A stretch of DNA of 61,479 nt from Rhodocyclus purpureus (lineage in GTDB: Bacteria; Pseudomonadota; Gammaproteobacteria; Burkholderiales; Rhodocyclaceae): the NCBI RefSeq assembly GCF_016653115.1, contig NZ_NHRX01000008.1:1-61479 (forward strand), written 5' to 3'. The notes beneath the pieces were generated by a model. It worked only from the letters and a program-made list of their open reading frames with translations. It had not been told where the DNA came from and did no database searches. The position numbers and the translations under genes were made by a program. Of the stretch, positions 17,469 to 27,502 are shown piece by piece. Position 1 is the stretch's first letter. The number at the start of each line of letters is the position of its first letter.

Positions 17469-18476
17469 TCAGGATTCGCTCGCCAGCCCAAGCCCCAGGC
17501 GCAGGAATTCGTCCCACACGTTGCCGCTGGCGGCCCCCTTGATCATGCGGTCGATGCGCGCCGCCTGCGCCAGCGCGGCGAGCGAGCGGCTGCGGTCGAA
17601 GCGGCGCAGCGCGCGTTTCATCAGCGCCTGGCGCGGGCCGAAGACGCGCGCCTCTCGCAGCAGCCCGTCGAGCGCCTTTCCCTGCGCCAGTCCCGAGTGG
17701 ATCGTCGCCAGCGCGCGCACTTCCTCGGTCAGCGCCCACAGCAGCAGGGGCGGCGCCTCGCCTTCCTGGCGCAAGCCGTCGAGTGTCCTCGCGTAGCGCG
17801 CGGCGTCGCCCTCCAGCATCGCCTCGCGCAGCGCGTCGATGTCGTAGCGCGCGACGTCGAGCACCGCGTCGCGGATCGCGGCCAGGCTCAAGGGGCCGGG
17901 TGGGTGCAGCAGCGCGAGCTTCTGGATTTCCTGGTGCGCGGCGAGCAGATTGCCCTCGACGCGCTCGGCGATGAAGCGCAGGCCCTCGGCGTCGGCGCTC
18001 TGTTCCTGGCGGCGCAGGCGAGTCGCGATCCACGCCGGCAGTTCGGCGAGCTTCGGCGCGACGAGCTTGATGATCGCGCCGGCGTTGCCGAGTGCCGCGA
18101 GCCAGGCGGCCTTCTCGTCGCGCCAGTCGAGTTCGGGCAGGGTCACCAAGAGCAGCGCGTCGGGCGAGGGGTGTGCCGCGTAGTCCTGCAGCGCGCCGCC
18201 GCCGTCGCGACCGGGCTTGCCGTTCGGAATGCGCAGGTCGATCAGCGTGCGCCCGCCGAACAGCGAGCGCGATCCGGCAGCTGCCGAGAGCTGGTTCCAG
18301 TTGAAGCCGGGGAGCGCGGTGAGCACGTTACGCTCGTCGAAGCCGCGCCGGCGCGCGGCGGCACGGATCGCGTCGGCGGCTTCGATGACCAGCAGCGGGT
18401 CGTCGCCATGGACGACGTAGAGCGGGCGCAGCTCGCCCTCGAGGTGTGACGCCAGCCGCTCGCCGGGGATCAGCAC
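17469..18476 (-). CDS. holA: DNA polymerase III delta subunit HolA
   Basis: A 335-residue clamp-loader subunit that opens the beta sliding clamp during replication. It begins LIPGERLASHLEGELRPLYV and continues HGDDPLLVIEAADAI, the usual start of delta. The middle carries LNWN-like NWNQLSAAAGSRSLFGGR, and the C-terminal collar domain covers about residues 215-330. The start is GTG at 18476, four bases after the lptE stop, so it is co-transcribed with leuS and lptE, the normal proteobacterial arrangement. Confidence 0.95.
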   Translation of the reverse strand: MLIPGERLASHLEGELRPLYVVHGDDPLLVIEAADAIRAAARRRGFDERNVLTALPGFNWNQLSAAAGSRSLFGGRTLIDLRIPNGKPGRDGGGALQDYAAHPSPDALLLVTLPELDWRDEKAAWLAALGNAGAIIKLVAPKLAELPAWIATRLRRQEQSADAEGLRFIAERVEGNLLAAHQEIQKLALLHPPGPLSLAAIRDAVLDVARYDIDALREAMLEGDAARYARTLDGLRQEGEAPPLLLWALTEEVRALATIHSGLAQGKALDGLLREARVFGPRQALMKRALRRFDRSRSLAALAQAARIDRMIKGAASGNVWDEFLRLGLGLASES

Positions 18477-18480
18477 GGGC

Positions 18481-18990
18481 TCAGTCTTCCTCCGCCAGCG
18501 GCTTGGCGGCGGCGAGGCGGCGCAGGAGTTGCTGCACCACGTCGTTCTGCATGTCGCGCCAGAGCAGCGCTTCTTCCTGTTCCTTCGACAGGATGTTCGA
18601 GTCGTCGTAGCTCATGTCGCGCAGCATCTCGATCTCGCCGGGGGCCGACAGGTCGATTCCCTTGTTGTCGGTGATGCGGTAGGCGAAGCGGTAGCGCAGC
18701 CGCACTTCGCGCACGCGACCGCTGCCGGAGAGCGACAGGATCAGCCGTTGGCGCGCCTCCCCGGCCGGCTGGAAGATCGCCTGCGCGTCCTCGGGGCGCT
18801 CGCTGATCCGGGTGCCGCCCGATGCGAGGATGTTGCGCTTGAGACCGGCACCGACTTCGGAGTACTCGGGCAGGTTCAGGTAGAGGCTCTCGTACGGCAG
18901 CGTGTAGCTGCCGCGCATCTGGAAGCCGCAGCCGGCGACCAGCGTCGCCGCCAGCAGCGCGGCTGCCACAAGAAGGGAGGGCGTGCGCAT
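18481..18990 (-). CDS. lptE: LPS-assembly lipoprotein LptE
   Basis: A 169-residue outer-membrane lipoprotein that plugs the LptD barrel and helps place lipopolysaccharide in the outer leaflet. The signal peptide ends with a lipobox, LVAGC, with the acylated Cys near residue 21. The following GFQMRGSYTLPYESLYL is the standard start of mature LptE. No transmembrane segment follows. It sits between leuS and holA with short spacers. lptD is not in this window. Confidence 0.94.
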   Translation of the reverse strand: MRTPSLLVAAALLAATLVAGCGFQMRGSYTLPYESLYLNLPEYSEVGAGLKRNILASGGTRISERPEDAQAIFQPAGEARQRLILSLSGSGRVREVRLRYRFAYRITDNKGIDLSAPGEIEMLRDMSYDDSNILSKEQEEALLWRDMQNDVVQQLLRRLAAAKPLAEED

Positions 18991-19000
18991 CGGGCTTCGC

Positions 19001-21643
<2,643 letters not shown>

Positions 21644-21707
21644 TCAAGCCGCGGATTATACGCGCTTGCACTCCCGGGTGCCTTGCCGGCGCTGCCGGCG
21701 TCGGCGC

Positions 21708-22052
21708 TCAGGCCGCGTGCCGGTGGCCGGCGAGCAAGTCCTGCCACTGCCGGTGCCACAGCGTGTAAGCGCTGTGCGTTGCGGCCAGGGCGAGCTGTGA
21801 CATGCGCCGCTGGTGCCGGCAGATCCAGACGACGCTGGTCAGCGGCTTGCGCTCGCGCGCGATGTCTACGCCCGACTCGTCCTCGACCAGAACGAGGAAA
21901 CGGTCGACGGCGAGTCCGAAGTACTCGGAACTGTCGCAACAGCCGGTGAGCGCTTCGGCTTCGCCGGCAGCGCGGCGCCAGAGCTTGAGCGCCAGCGCTT
22001 CGTTGATTCCGGCGCGACGGGCGATCGCGGGCAATATCTTGGGGGCTTTCAT
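21708..22052 (-). CDS. Hypothetical protein between leuS and uvrD
   Basis: A 114-residue soluble protein (MKAPKILPAIARRAGINEAL) with a predicted N-terminal helical half and two adjacent cysteines (TGCCDSS). The helix-rich C-terminus ends QWQDLLAGHRHAA. GAGGA lies seven to eight bases before ATG 22052, and a good TATAAT box lies 80 bases upstream on the same strand. I recognise the sequence only as the type of small conserved protein seen in this family of genomes, with no known role. It is divergent from uvrD. Confidence 0.65.
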   Translation of the reverse strand: MKAPKILPAIARRAGINEALALKLWRRAAGEAEALTGCCDSSEYFGLAVDRFLVLVEDESGVDIARERKPLTSVVWICRHQRRMSQLALAATHSAYTLWHRQWQDLLAGHRHAA

Positions 22053-22131
22053 GTCGGGGTCCTCGGTGTGCCGTGGTGGCCGTGGCACTGCGCGCCAGCT
22101 TCGTGGGCGGCTCATGTTGCAGTGCACAAAC

Positions 22132-22137
22132 ATTATA
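22132..22137 (-). promoter_or_regulatory. Probable -10 box of the gene at 21708-22052
   Basis: TATAAT on the minus strand (GACTATAATG), with a weak -35-like TAGCAA 16 bases upstream. It lies in the unusually AT-rich divergent interval before uvrD. Confidence 0.5.
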
Positions 22138-22278
22138 GTCGCTGCGGCGATAATTGCTATCACTTTGGTTAATGTTTTACGTCGGCCGGCTGCCTGCATC
22201 CGGCTCCCGTTCGCGCTCCGCCCAGGGGGGGCGGCGCCGGAGGCCTTCTGTCGGCACCCGTTCCGGCGAGGGATCGCG

Positions 22279-22284
22279 GATAAT
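22279..22284 (+). promoter_or_regulatory. Possible -10 box of uvrD
   Basis: GCGGATAATCGG contains GATAAT, 32 bases before the uvrD ATG. It fits the pattern of TANAAT-like boxes before core genes here. No -35 box is convincing. Confidence 0.4.
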
Positions 22285-22316
22285 CGGCGTCCCCCCGATA
22301 GCGAAGCCCCGAGCCC

Positions 22317-24605
22317 ATGTCCGACCTTCTCGCCGGTCTCAACCCCGACCAATTCGCCGCTGTCACCCTGCCGCCGCAGCATGCGCTGATCCTCGCCGGC
22401 GCCGGTAGCGGCAAGACGCGCGTGCTGACGACGCGCATCGCCTGGCTGATCTCGACCGGCCAGGTCGGCCCGCACGGGTTGCTCGCCGTCACCTTCACCA
22501 ACAAGGCGGCCAAGGAGATGCTCACGCGCCTGTCGGCGATGCTGCCGATCAACACGCGCGGCATGTGGATCGGCACCTTCCACGGGCTGTGCAACCGGCT
22601 CCTGCGCGCGCACCACCGCGAGGCCGGGCTGCCGGCGCTGTTCCAGATCCTCGACTCGGCCGACCAGCTTTCGGCGATCAAGCGCCTCTTGAAGGCCCTG
22701 AACATCGACGACGAGAAGTTCCCGCCGCGCGAGCTGATGCACTTCATCAATGGCCACAAGGAGCAGGGCGTGCGCGCGGCGCAGGCCGAGGCCTGGGACG
22801 ACTACACGCGCCGGCGCGTCGCGCTCTACGCCGAGTACGAGGCGCAGTGTCAGCGCGAGGGCGTCGTCGACTTCGCCGAACTCCTCTTGCGCGCCTATGA
22901 ACTGCTCGCGCGCAACGAGCCGCTGCGCCGGCATTACCAGGAGCGCTTCGCGCACATCCTGGTCGACGAATTCCAGGACACCAACCGCTTGCAGTACGCG
23001 TGGCTGAAGCTCCTGGCCGGCCACGGCGAGTACGCGCGCGCGCCGGGCGGCGAGGGCGAGGCCGTCCGCGCGCCGGCAGCGATCTTCGCTGTCGGCGACG
23101 ATGACCAGTCGATCTACGCCTTCCGCGGTGCCGACGTCGGCAACATGCGCGACTTCGAGCGCGAGTTCGCGGTCAGGAACGTCATTCGCCTCGAACAGAA
23201 CTACCGTTCGCACGGCAACATCCTCGACGCCGCCAACGCGCTGATCGCGCACAACCACAGCCGCCTCGGCAAGAACCTGTGGACCGACGCCGGCGCCGGC
23301 GAGCCGATCCGTGTCTTCGAGGCATTTTCCGATCTCGACGAGGCCCGCTTCATCGTCGACGAGGTGCGCGAACTGGTGCGCGATGGCGTCGAGCGCGACC
23401 AGATCGCGCTGCTCTACCGCTCCAACGCGCAGTCGCGCGTGCTCGAACACCAGCTCTTTTCGAACGGCGTTCCCTACCGCGTGCATGGCGGGCTGCGCTT
23501 CTTCGAGCGCCAGGAAGTGAAGCACGCGCTCGCCTACCTGCGCCTGATCGCCAACCCCGACGACGACACCGCCTTCGCGCGCGTCGTCAATTTCCCGACG
23601 CGCGGGATCGGCGCGCGCAGCATCGAGGCGCTGCAGGACGCCGCGCACCGCGCCAATTCCAGCCTCTACAACGCCGCCGCCGGACTGCCCGGCAAGGCCG
23701 GTACCGCGGTCGGCACCTTCGTACGCCTGATCGAGCAGTTGCGTACCGACTGCACGGCGCTGAGGCTGCCGGAGATGGTCGAGGAGGTCATCGAAAAAAG
23801 CGGGCTGCGCCAGCATTACCTCAGTGAGAAGGAAGGCAGCGAGCGCCTCGAGAACCTCGACGAACTGGTCAACGCCGCCGAGAGCTTCCTGCGCGAGGAA
23901 AGCGGGGGCGTGTTCGCCACCGCGGGCGAGGGGACGGACGAGCCGGCAGCCGATGCCGACAGCGGTGCCGTCCTCGCCGCCTTCCTCGCCCATGCCTCGC
24001 TCGAAGCCGGCGAACACCAGGCCGGCGCAGGCGAGACCGCGGTGCAGCTGATGACCGTGCATGCGGCGAAGGGCCTCGAGTTCGACGTCGTCTTCATCAG
24101 CGGCCTCGAACAGGGGCTGTTTCCGCACGAGAACGCGGCGCAGGAGCGCGACGGGCTCGAGGAGGAGCGGCGGCTGATGTATGTGGCGATCACGCGCGCG
24201 CGGCGCCGGCTCTACCTGTCCTGCGCGCAGACGCGGATGCTGCACGGGCAGACGCGCTACTGCGTTCCCTCGCTCTTCCTCGAGGAGATTCCAGCGGCGC
24301 TCCTGCGCCGGATCGCGCCGGCGCCGGCGTTCACTGCGCCGGCAAGTGCTCATGCGGGCGGCTATGGCCGGTCGGCGGGAAGGTCGGCCGGCAGCGCGTC
24401 GGGCCGCGGCGGTAGCCGGGCGGCGGGTGGCCTCGAAACTGAAGTACGTGGACTGCGCATCGGCCAGAGCGTCGAACACGCGCGCTTCGGCGTCGGCGTC
24501 ATCGTCGCCGCCAAGGGCGGCGCCGACGCACAGGTACAGGTGAACTTCGGCGCCGCCGGCATGAAGTGGCTGTCGCTCGACTACGCCAAGCTGAAACCGC
24601 TGTAA
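22317..24605 (+). CDS. uvrD: ATP-dependent DNA helicase UvrD/Rep family
   Basis: A 762-residue superfamily 1A 3'-to-5' helicase. Motif I is AGAGSGKTR near residue 28, motif II/III covers VDEFQDTN and GDDDQSIYAFRGAD, motif IV has LEQNYRS, motif V is TVHAAKGLEFDVVFI, and motif VI VAITRARRRLYL. The Gly/Ser/Arg-rich segment near 690-715 precedes a C-terminal Tudor-like tail that binds RNA polymerase in UvrD (VEHARFGVGVIV ... LKPL). These point to UvrD rather than Rep, acting in nucleotide excision and mismatch repair. The TAA stop is formed at the junction with an inserted palindromic element. Confidence 0.93.
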   Translation: MSDLLAGLNPDQFAAVTLPPQHALILAGAGSGKTRVLTTRIAWLISTGQVGPHGLLAVTFTNKAAKEMLTRLSAMLPINTRGMWIGTFHGLCNRLLRAHHREAGLPALFQILDSADQLSAIKRLLKALNIDDEKFPPRELMHFINGHKEQGVRAAQAEAWDDYTRRRVALYAEYEAQCQREGVVDFAELLLRAYELLARNEPLRRHYQERFAHILVDEFQDTNRLQYAWLKLLAGHGEYARAPGGEGEAVRAPAAIFAVGDDDQSIYAFRGADVGNMRDFEREFAVRNVIRLEQNYRSHGNILDAANALIAHNHSRLGKNLWTDAGAGEPIRVFEAFSDLDEARFIVDEVRELVRDGVERDQIALLYRSNAQSRVLEHQLFSNGVPYRVHGGLRFFERQEVKHALAYLRLIANPDDDTAFARVVNFPTRGIGARSIEALQDAAHRANSSLYNAAAGLPGKAGTAVGTFVRLIEQLRTDCTALRLPEMVEEVIEKSGLRQHYLSEKEGSERLENLDELVNAAESFLREESGGVFATAGEGTDEPAADADSGAVLAAFLAHASLEAGEHQAGAGETAVQLMTVHAAKGLEFDVVFISGLEQGLFPHENAAQERDGLEEERRLMYVAITRARRRLYLSCAQTRMLHGQTRYCVPSLFLEEIPAALLRRIAPAPAFTAPASAHAGGYGRSAGRSAGSASGRGGSRAAGGLETEVRGLRIGQSVEHARFGVGVIVAAKGGADAQVQVNFGAAGMKWLSLDYAKLKPL
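24594..24604 (+). repeat. Left 11-base direct repeat at the uvrD stop codon
   Basis: AAACCGCTGTA occurs here and again at 24663-24673, on either side of the palindromic element. It covers the last uvrD codons and the first two bases of the stop codon. Confidence 0.8.
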
Positions 24606-24660
24606 TTACGGGGGACGGTATACTTAATTCTTGCAAATTGAGTATACCGTTCCCGTAATT
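24604..24660. repeat. Palindromic mobile-type element inserted at the uvrD stop
   Basis: Two ~26-base arms form a nearly perfect inverted repeat: AATTACGGG ... GACGGTATACTTAATT on the left, and AAATTGAGTATACCGT ... CCCGTAATT on the right, with a five-base centre. GACGGTATACT-type palindromes of this design recur in many bacterial genomes and resemble REP/MITE elements mobilised by IS200-like transposases (family knowledge from memory). The element is bracketed by an 11-base direct repeat. It can also fold into a long hairpin at the 3' end of the uvrD mRNA. Confidence 0.8.
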
Positions 24661-24662
24661 TA

Positions 24663-24673
24663 AAACCGCTGTA
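24663..24673 (+). repeat. Right 11-base direct repeat after the palindromic element
   Basis: A second copy of AAACCGCTGTA, followed by G, so that CTG AAA CCG CTG TAG would have closed uvrD before the insertion. Confidence 0.8.
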
Positions 24674-24686
24674 GTTGTCCCCCGAA

Positions 24687-24903
24687 TCTGTGGACAAGTC
24701 TGTGGGGTGCCTGCGGGCTTGTTTTTCAGGTCATTGTTTCGAAATAAGTTTTTATGATTGCCTAAAAAGTGGGCAGCTTTCCGGGGCTGTGGGCGACGGC
24801 TTTTCCCCAGCTTCTGTGGATAAGTCTGTGGGCGGCCTGCGTATGATTCTTCCAAGTCACGCTGGGACAAGGGTTTGCCAGACTTGCCCAAAAAACAGGC
24901 AGC
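24687..24903 (+). repeat. Two diverged repeat units with DnaA-box-like sites
   Basis: Unit 1 begins at 24687 and unit 2 at 24813. Each starts TCTGTGGAYAAGTCTGTGGG, and exactly 71 bases later each has TTGCCYAAAAA followed by GGCAGC, a small TGCC/GGCA hairpin. TGTGGATAA (24815-24823) is the complement of the consensus DnaA box TTATCCACA. TGTGGACAA (24689-24697) differs at one position. No gene is convincing in the 363 bases between uvrD and the next start, so this interval holds the palindromic element and these units only. Confidence 0.7.
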
Positions 24904-24968
24904 GGCTAGGCTGAAGCCTGGTCCGACCTGGCCACCTTCTGCCCACCCCTTTGCGTCGAGGAAACCCC

Positions 24969-25940
24969 ATGTCCCTTGCCTTCCGCATCCATGAAACCGG
25001 CGGTCCCGAAGTGCTGCGCCGTGAACAAGTCGTCGTCGGCGACCCGGCGCCCGGCGAGGCGCGCGTGCGCCACGCCGCGGTCGGACTGAACTTCATCGAC
25101 CTCTACCACCGCAGCGGGCTCTACCCGGTGCCGCTGCCCTCGGGGATCGGGCTAGCCGGCGCCGGTATCGTCGAGGCCGTCGGTGCCGGTGTCGAGCTGG
25201 TCAGGCCCGGCGACCGCGTCGCCTACGCCGGGGGGCCGCTCGGCGCTTATTGCGAAGTACGCTGCCTGCCCGCCGACCGCCTGCTCAAGCTGCCCGATGC
25301 CATCGCCTTCGAGCCGGCGGCGATGCTGCTGCAGGGCCTGACCTGTGCCTACCTCTTGCGCCGCACCTATCGCGTGCAGCCGGGTGACACCTTGCTCTTC
25401 CATGCCGCGGCCGGCGGCGTCGGCCTGCTCGCCTGCCAGTGGGCGGCGGCTCTCGGCGCCACGGTGATCGGTACCGTCTCCTCGGCAGCGAAGGCGGAAC
25501 TGGCCAAGGCGCATGGCTGCACGCACGTGATCCGCTCCGACTGCGAGGACATCGCCGCGCGCGTGCGCGAGCTGACCGGCGGCGAGGGCGTCGCCGTCGT
25601 CTATGACGGAGTCGGTCGCGACACCTTCACCGCCTCGCTCGACAGTCTGCGCCCGCTCGGGATGATGGTCAGCTTCGGCAACGCCTCGGGGCCGGTGCCG
25701 CCCGTAGACCTGCTGCAGCTGTCGAATCGCGGCTCGCTGTTCATCACCCGGCCGACGCTCGCCCACTATGTCGCCCGGCGTGCCGACCTGGAGGCGCTCG
25801 GCGCCGAGCTGTTCGACATGGTCGCCAGTGGCCGGGTGAAGATCGAGGTCAACCAGCGCTACGCGCTCGCCGACGCGGCAGCCGCGCACCGCGACCTCGC
25901 CGCGCGGCGCACCACAGGTTCGACCGTGCTGCTGCCCTGA
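24969..25940 (+). CDS. NADPH:quinone oxidoreductase, zinc-free MDR family
   Basis: A 323-residue medium-chain dehydrogenase/reductase of the quinone oxidoreductase (QOR) type. The N-terminal GroES-like domain has NFIDLYHRSGLYPVPLPSGIG, typical of QOR, and no zinc-binding Cys/His set. The Rossmann domain has AAAGGVGLLACQWA (the AxxGxxG NADPH loop) and VVYDGVGRDTF. The C-terminal NQRYALADAAAAHRDLAAR closes the fold. GAGGAAA precedes ATG 24969. It reduces quinones or similar enones with NADPH in the cytosol. The physiological substrate is unknown. The next gene follows three bases later. Confidence 0.88.
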   Translation: MSLAFRIHETGGPEVLRREQVVVGDPAPGEARVRHAAVGLNFIDLYHRSGLYPVPLPSGIGLAGAGIVEAVGAGVELVRPGDRVAYAGGPLGAYCEVRCLPADRLLKLPDAIAFEPAAMLLQGLTCAYLLRRTYRVQPGDTLLFHAAAGGVGLLACQWAAALGATVIGTVSSAAKAELAKAHGCTHVIRSDCEDIAARVRELTGGEGVAVVYDGVGRDTFTASLDSLRPLGMMVSFGNASGPVPPVDLLQLSNRGSLFITRPTLAHYVARRADLEALGAELFDMVASGRVKIEVNQRYALADAAAAHRDLAARRTTGSTVLLP

Positions 25941-25943
25941 GCG

Positions 25944-27341
25944 ATGCGCGTTCCCGGCGCCTTTTCGCTGCGCGAGCGACTCGTCACCCTGCGCGAGTGG
26001 CTGGCGACGGCGTGGCCGATCGTCGTCGTCACCGTGATCGGCTTCGTCGTCGCCTTCCAGTTCGTGCAGCCGGCGCCGCCGCGTCACCTCACCATCGCCA
26101 CCGGCTTCGAGAGCGGCGCCTATCACGCGTTTGCCAAGCGCTATGCGGCGATCCTCGCGCGCGACGGGATCAGCGTCGAGGTGCAGACCTCGGCCGGTTC
26201 GGTCGACAACCTCGAACGCCTGCGCCGCGGCGAGGTCGACGTCGCCTTCGTGCAGGGCGGCAGCCTGCCGGCACCCGCTCCCGACCTGCTGGCTGTCGCC
26301 GAAGCTGCCGAGGACGCGCCGAAGCTGCAATCGCTCGGCAGCGTCTTCCTCGAACCCTTGTGGGTCTTCTACCGCAGCGAGCGCGTCGGCGCGGCGACCA
26401 ACGTCTTCGCGCGGCCGCTCGAGGTCCTGCACGAACTCGCCGGCCGGCGCGTTGCCATCGGTGCCGAGGGCAGCGGCGTACGCGCGCTGGCGCTGCAACT
26501 GCTCGCCGCCAACGAGGTGCCGGTCGACCGCGAGCTGCTGCTGCCGCTGTCCGGGCTCGACGCCGCCAGCGCGTTGTTCGAGGGCAAGGTCGATGCCGCC
26601 TTCATCGTCTCGGCGCCGGAAGCGCCGGTGGTGCGCCTGCTCTTGCGCGCACCCGGCATCCGCCTGATGAGTTTCAGCCAGGCCGATGCCTACGCGCGCC
26701 TTTTTCCTTTCCTGACACCGGTCACCCTGCCCAAGGGGACGGTCGATCTGGTCGAGAACCGGCCGCCCGCCGATACGCGGCTGCTGGCGAGCACGGCCAA
26801 CCTGATCACCGCCGAATCGCTGCATCCGGCGCTGGCCAGCCTGCTCATGCAGGCGATGCGCGAGGTGCATGGCGACAACGGCTTCTTCCAGCGCGCCGGC
26901 GACTTCCCTGCCGTGCGCGACCAGAGCTTCCCGCTGGCGCCGCTGGCACAGCGTTTCTACGATTCGGGGCCGCCATTCCTGCAGCGCTACCTGCCGTTCT
27001 GGCTGGCGGTGCTGGTCGAGCGCATGGTCATCCTGCTGCTGCCCCTGTTCGGCCTGTTGCTGCCCCTGCTGCGTTTTGCGCCGGCGATCTACGCCTGGCG
27101 CGTGCGCTCCAAGCTCTTCGCCAGCTACGGCGAGCTCAAGTTCCTCGAAAACGAACTCGAGCAGCCGGCGGCAGCGGAACGCCGCCAGGAGATCCTCGCC
27201 CGGCTCGACGAGATCGAGGGCGAGGCGCGCCGACGCAGCGTCCCGCTGTCCTTCACCAACGAGCTGTACACGCTGCGCGAGCACATCGACCTGGTACGCA
27301 GCAAGCTCGTCGCTACCGCCGCCAAGGTTCCCTCCGAATGA
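25944..27341 (+). CDS. TAXI-family TRAP-type solute-binding protein tethered to the membrane
   Basis: A 465-residue protein. Residues ~20-46 are a membrane anchor (TAWPIVVVTVIGFVVAFQFV), followed by a TAXI-type periplasmic binding domain (LTIATGFESGAYHAFAKRYA, TSAGSVDNLERL, VDVAFVQGG) up to about residue 345. A second, strongly hydrophobic segment follows near 355-380 (VLVERMVILLLPLFGLLLPL), and the last ~80 residues are a charged coiled-coil-like cytoplasmic tail (ELKFLENELEQPAAAERRQE). Ordinary TAXI proteins are free periplasmic receptors working with TRAP permeases, none of which is nearby. It may be a receptor with signalling or another transport partner. Confidence 0.75.
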   Translation: MRVPGAFSLRERLVTLREWLATAWPIVVVTVIGFVVAFQFVQPAPPRHLTIATGFESGAYHAFAKRYAAILARDGISVEVQTSAGSVDNLERLRRGEVDVAFVQGGSLPAPAPDLLAVAEAAEDAPKLQSLGSVFLEPLWVFYRSERVGAATNVFARPLEVLHELAGRRVAIGAEGSGVRALALQLLAANEVPVDRELLLPLSGLDAASALFEGKVDAAFIVSAPEAPVVRLLLRAPGIRLMSFSQADAYARLFPFLTPVTLPKGTVDLVENRPPADTRLLASTANLITAESLHPALASLLMQAMREVHGDNGFFQRAGDFPAVRDQSFPLAPLAQRFYDSGPPFLQRYLPFWLAVLVERMVILLLPLFGLLLPLLRFAPAIYAWRVRSKLFASYGELKFLENELEQPAAAERRQEILARLDEIEGEARRRSVPLSFTNELYTLREHIDLVRSKLVATAAKVPSE

Positions 27342-27502
27342 ACTCCCGGCCACCGCTCGCTCCAGCTTTGGCGTATAAAGGCGGTAGGCAGTGAGCCGAG
27401 TGCGGACAGACCATCAGGCCCGACAAGCGAGCCCTTCCGTCTGCCCGCCGACGCGATCGATCCCGACCGGCTCCTCGCCGTCAATCCAGTCTGGAGATCG
27501 TG

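Noticed and set aside
24606-24968. Replication origin (DnaA boxes, AT-rich runs)
   Set aside because: Only two box-like sites, and no dnaA, dnaN, parAB or gidA nearby. A regulatory or repeat role is more likely.
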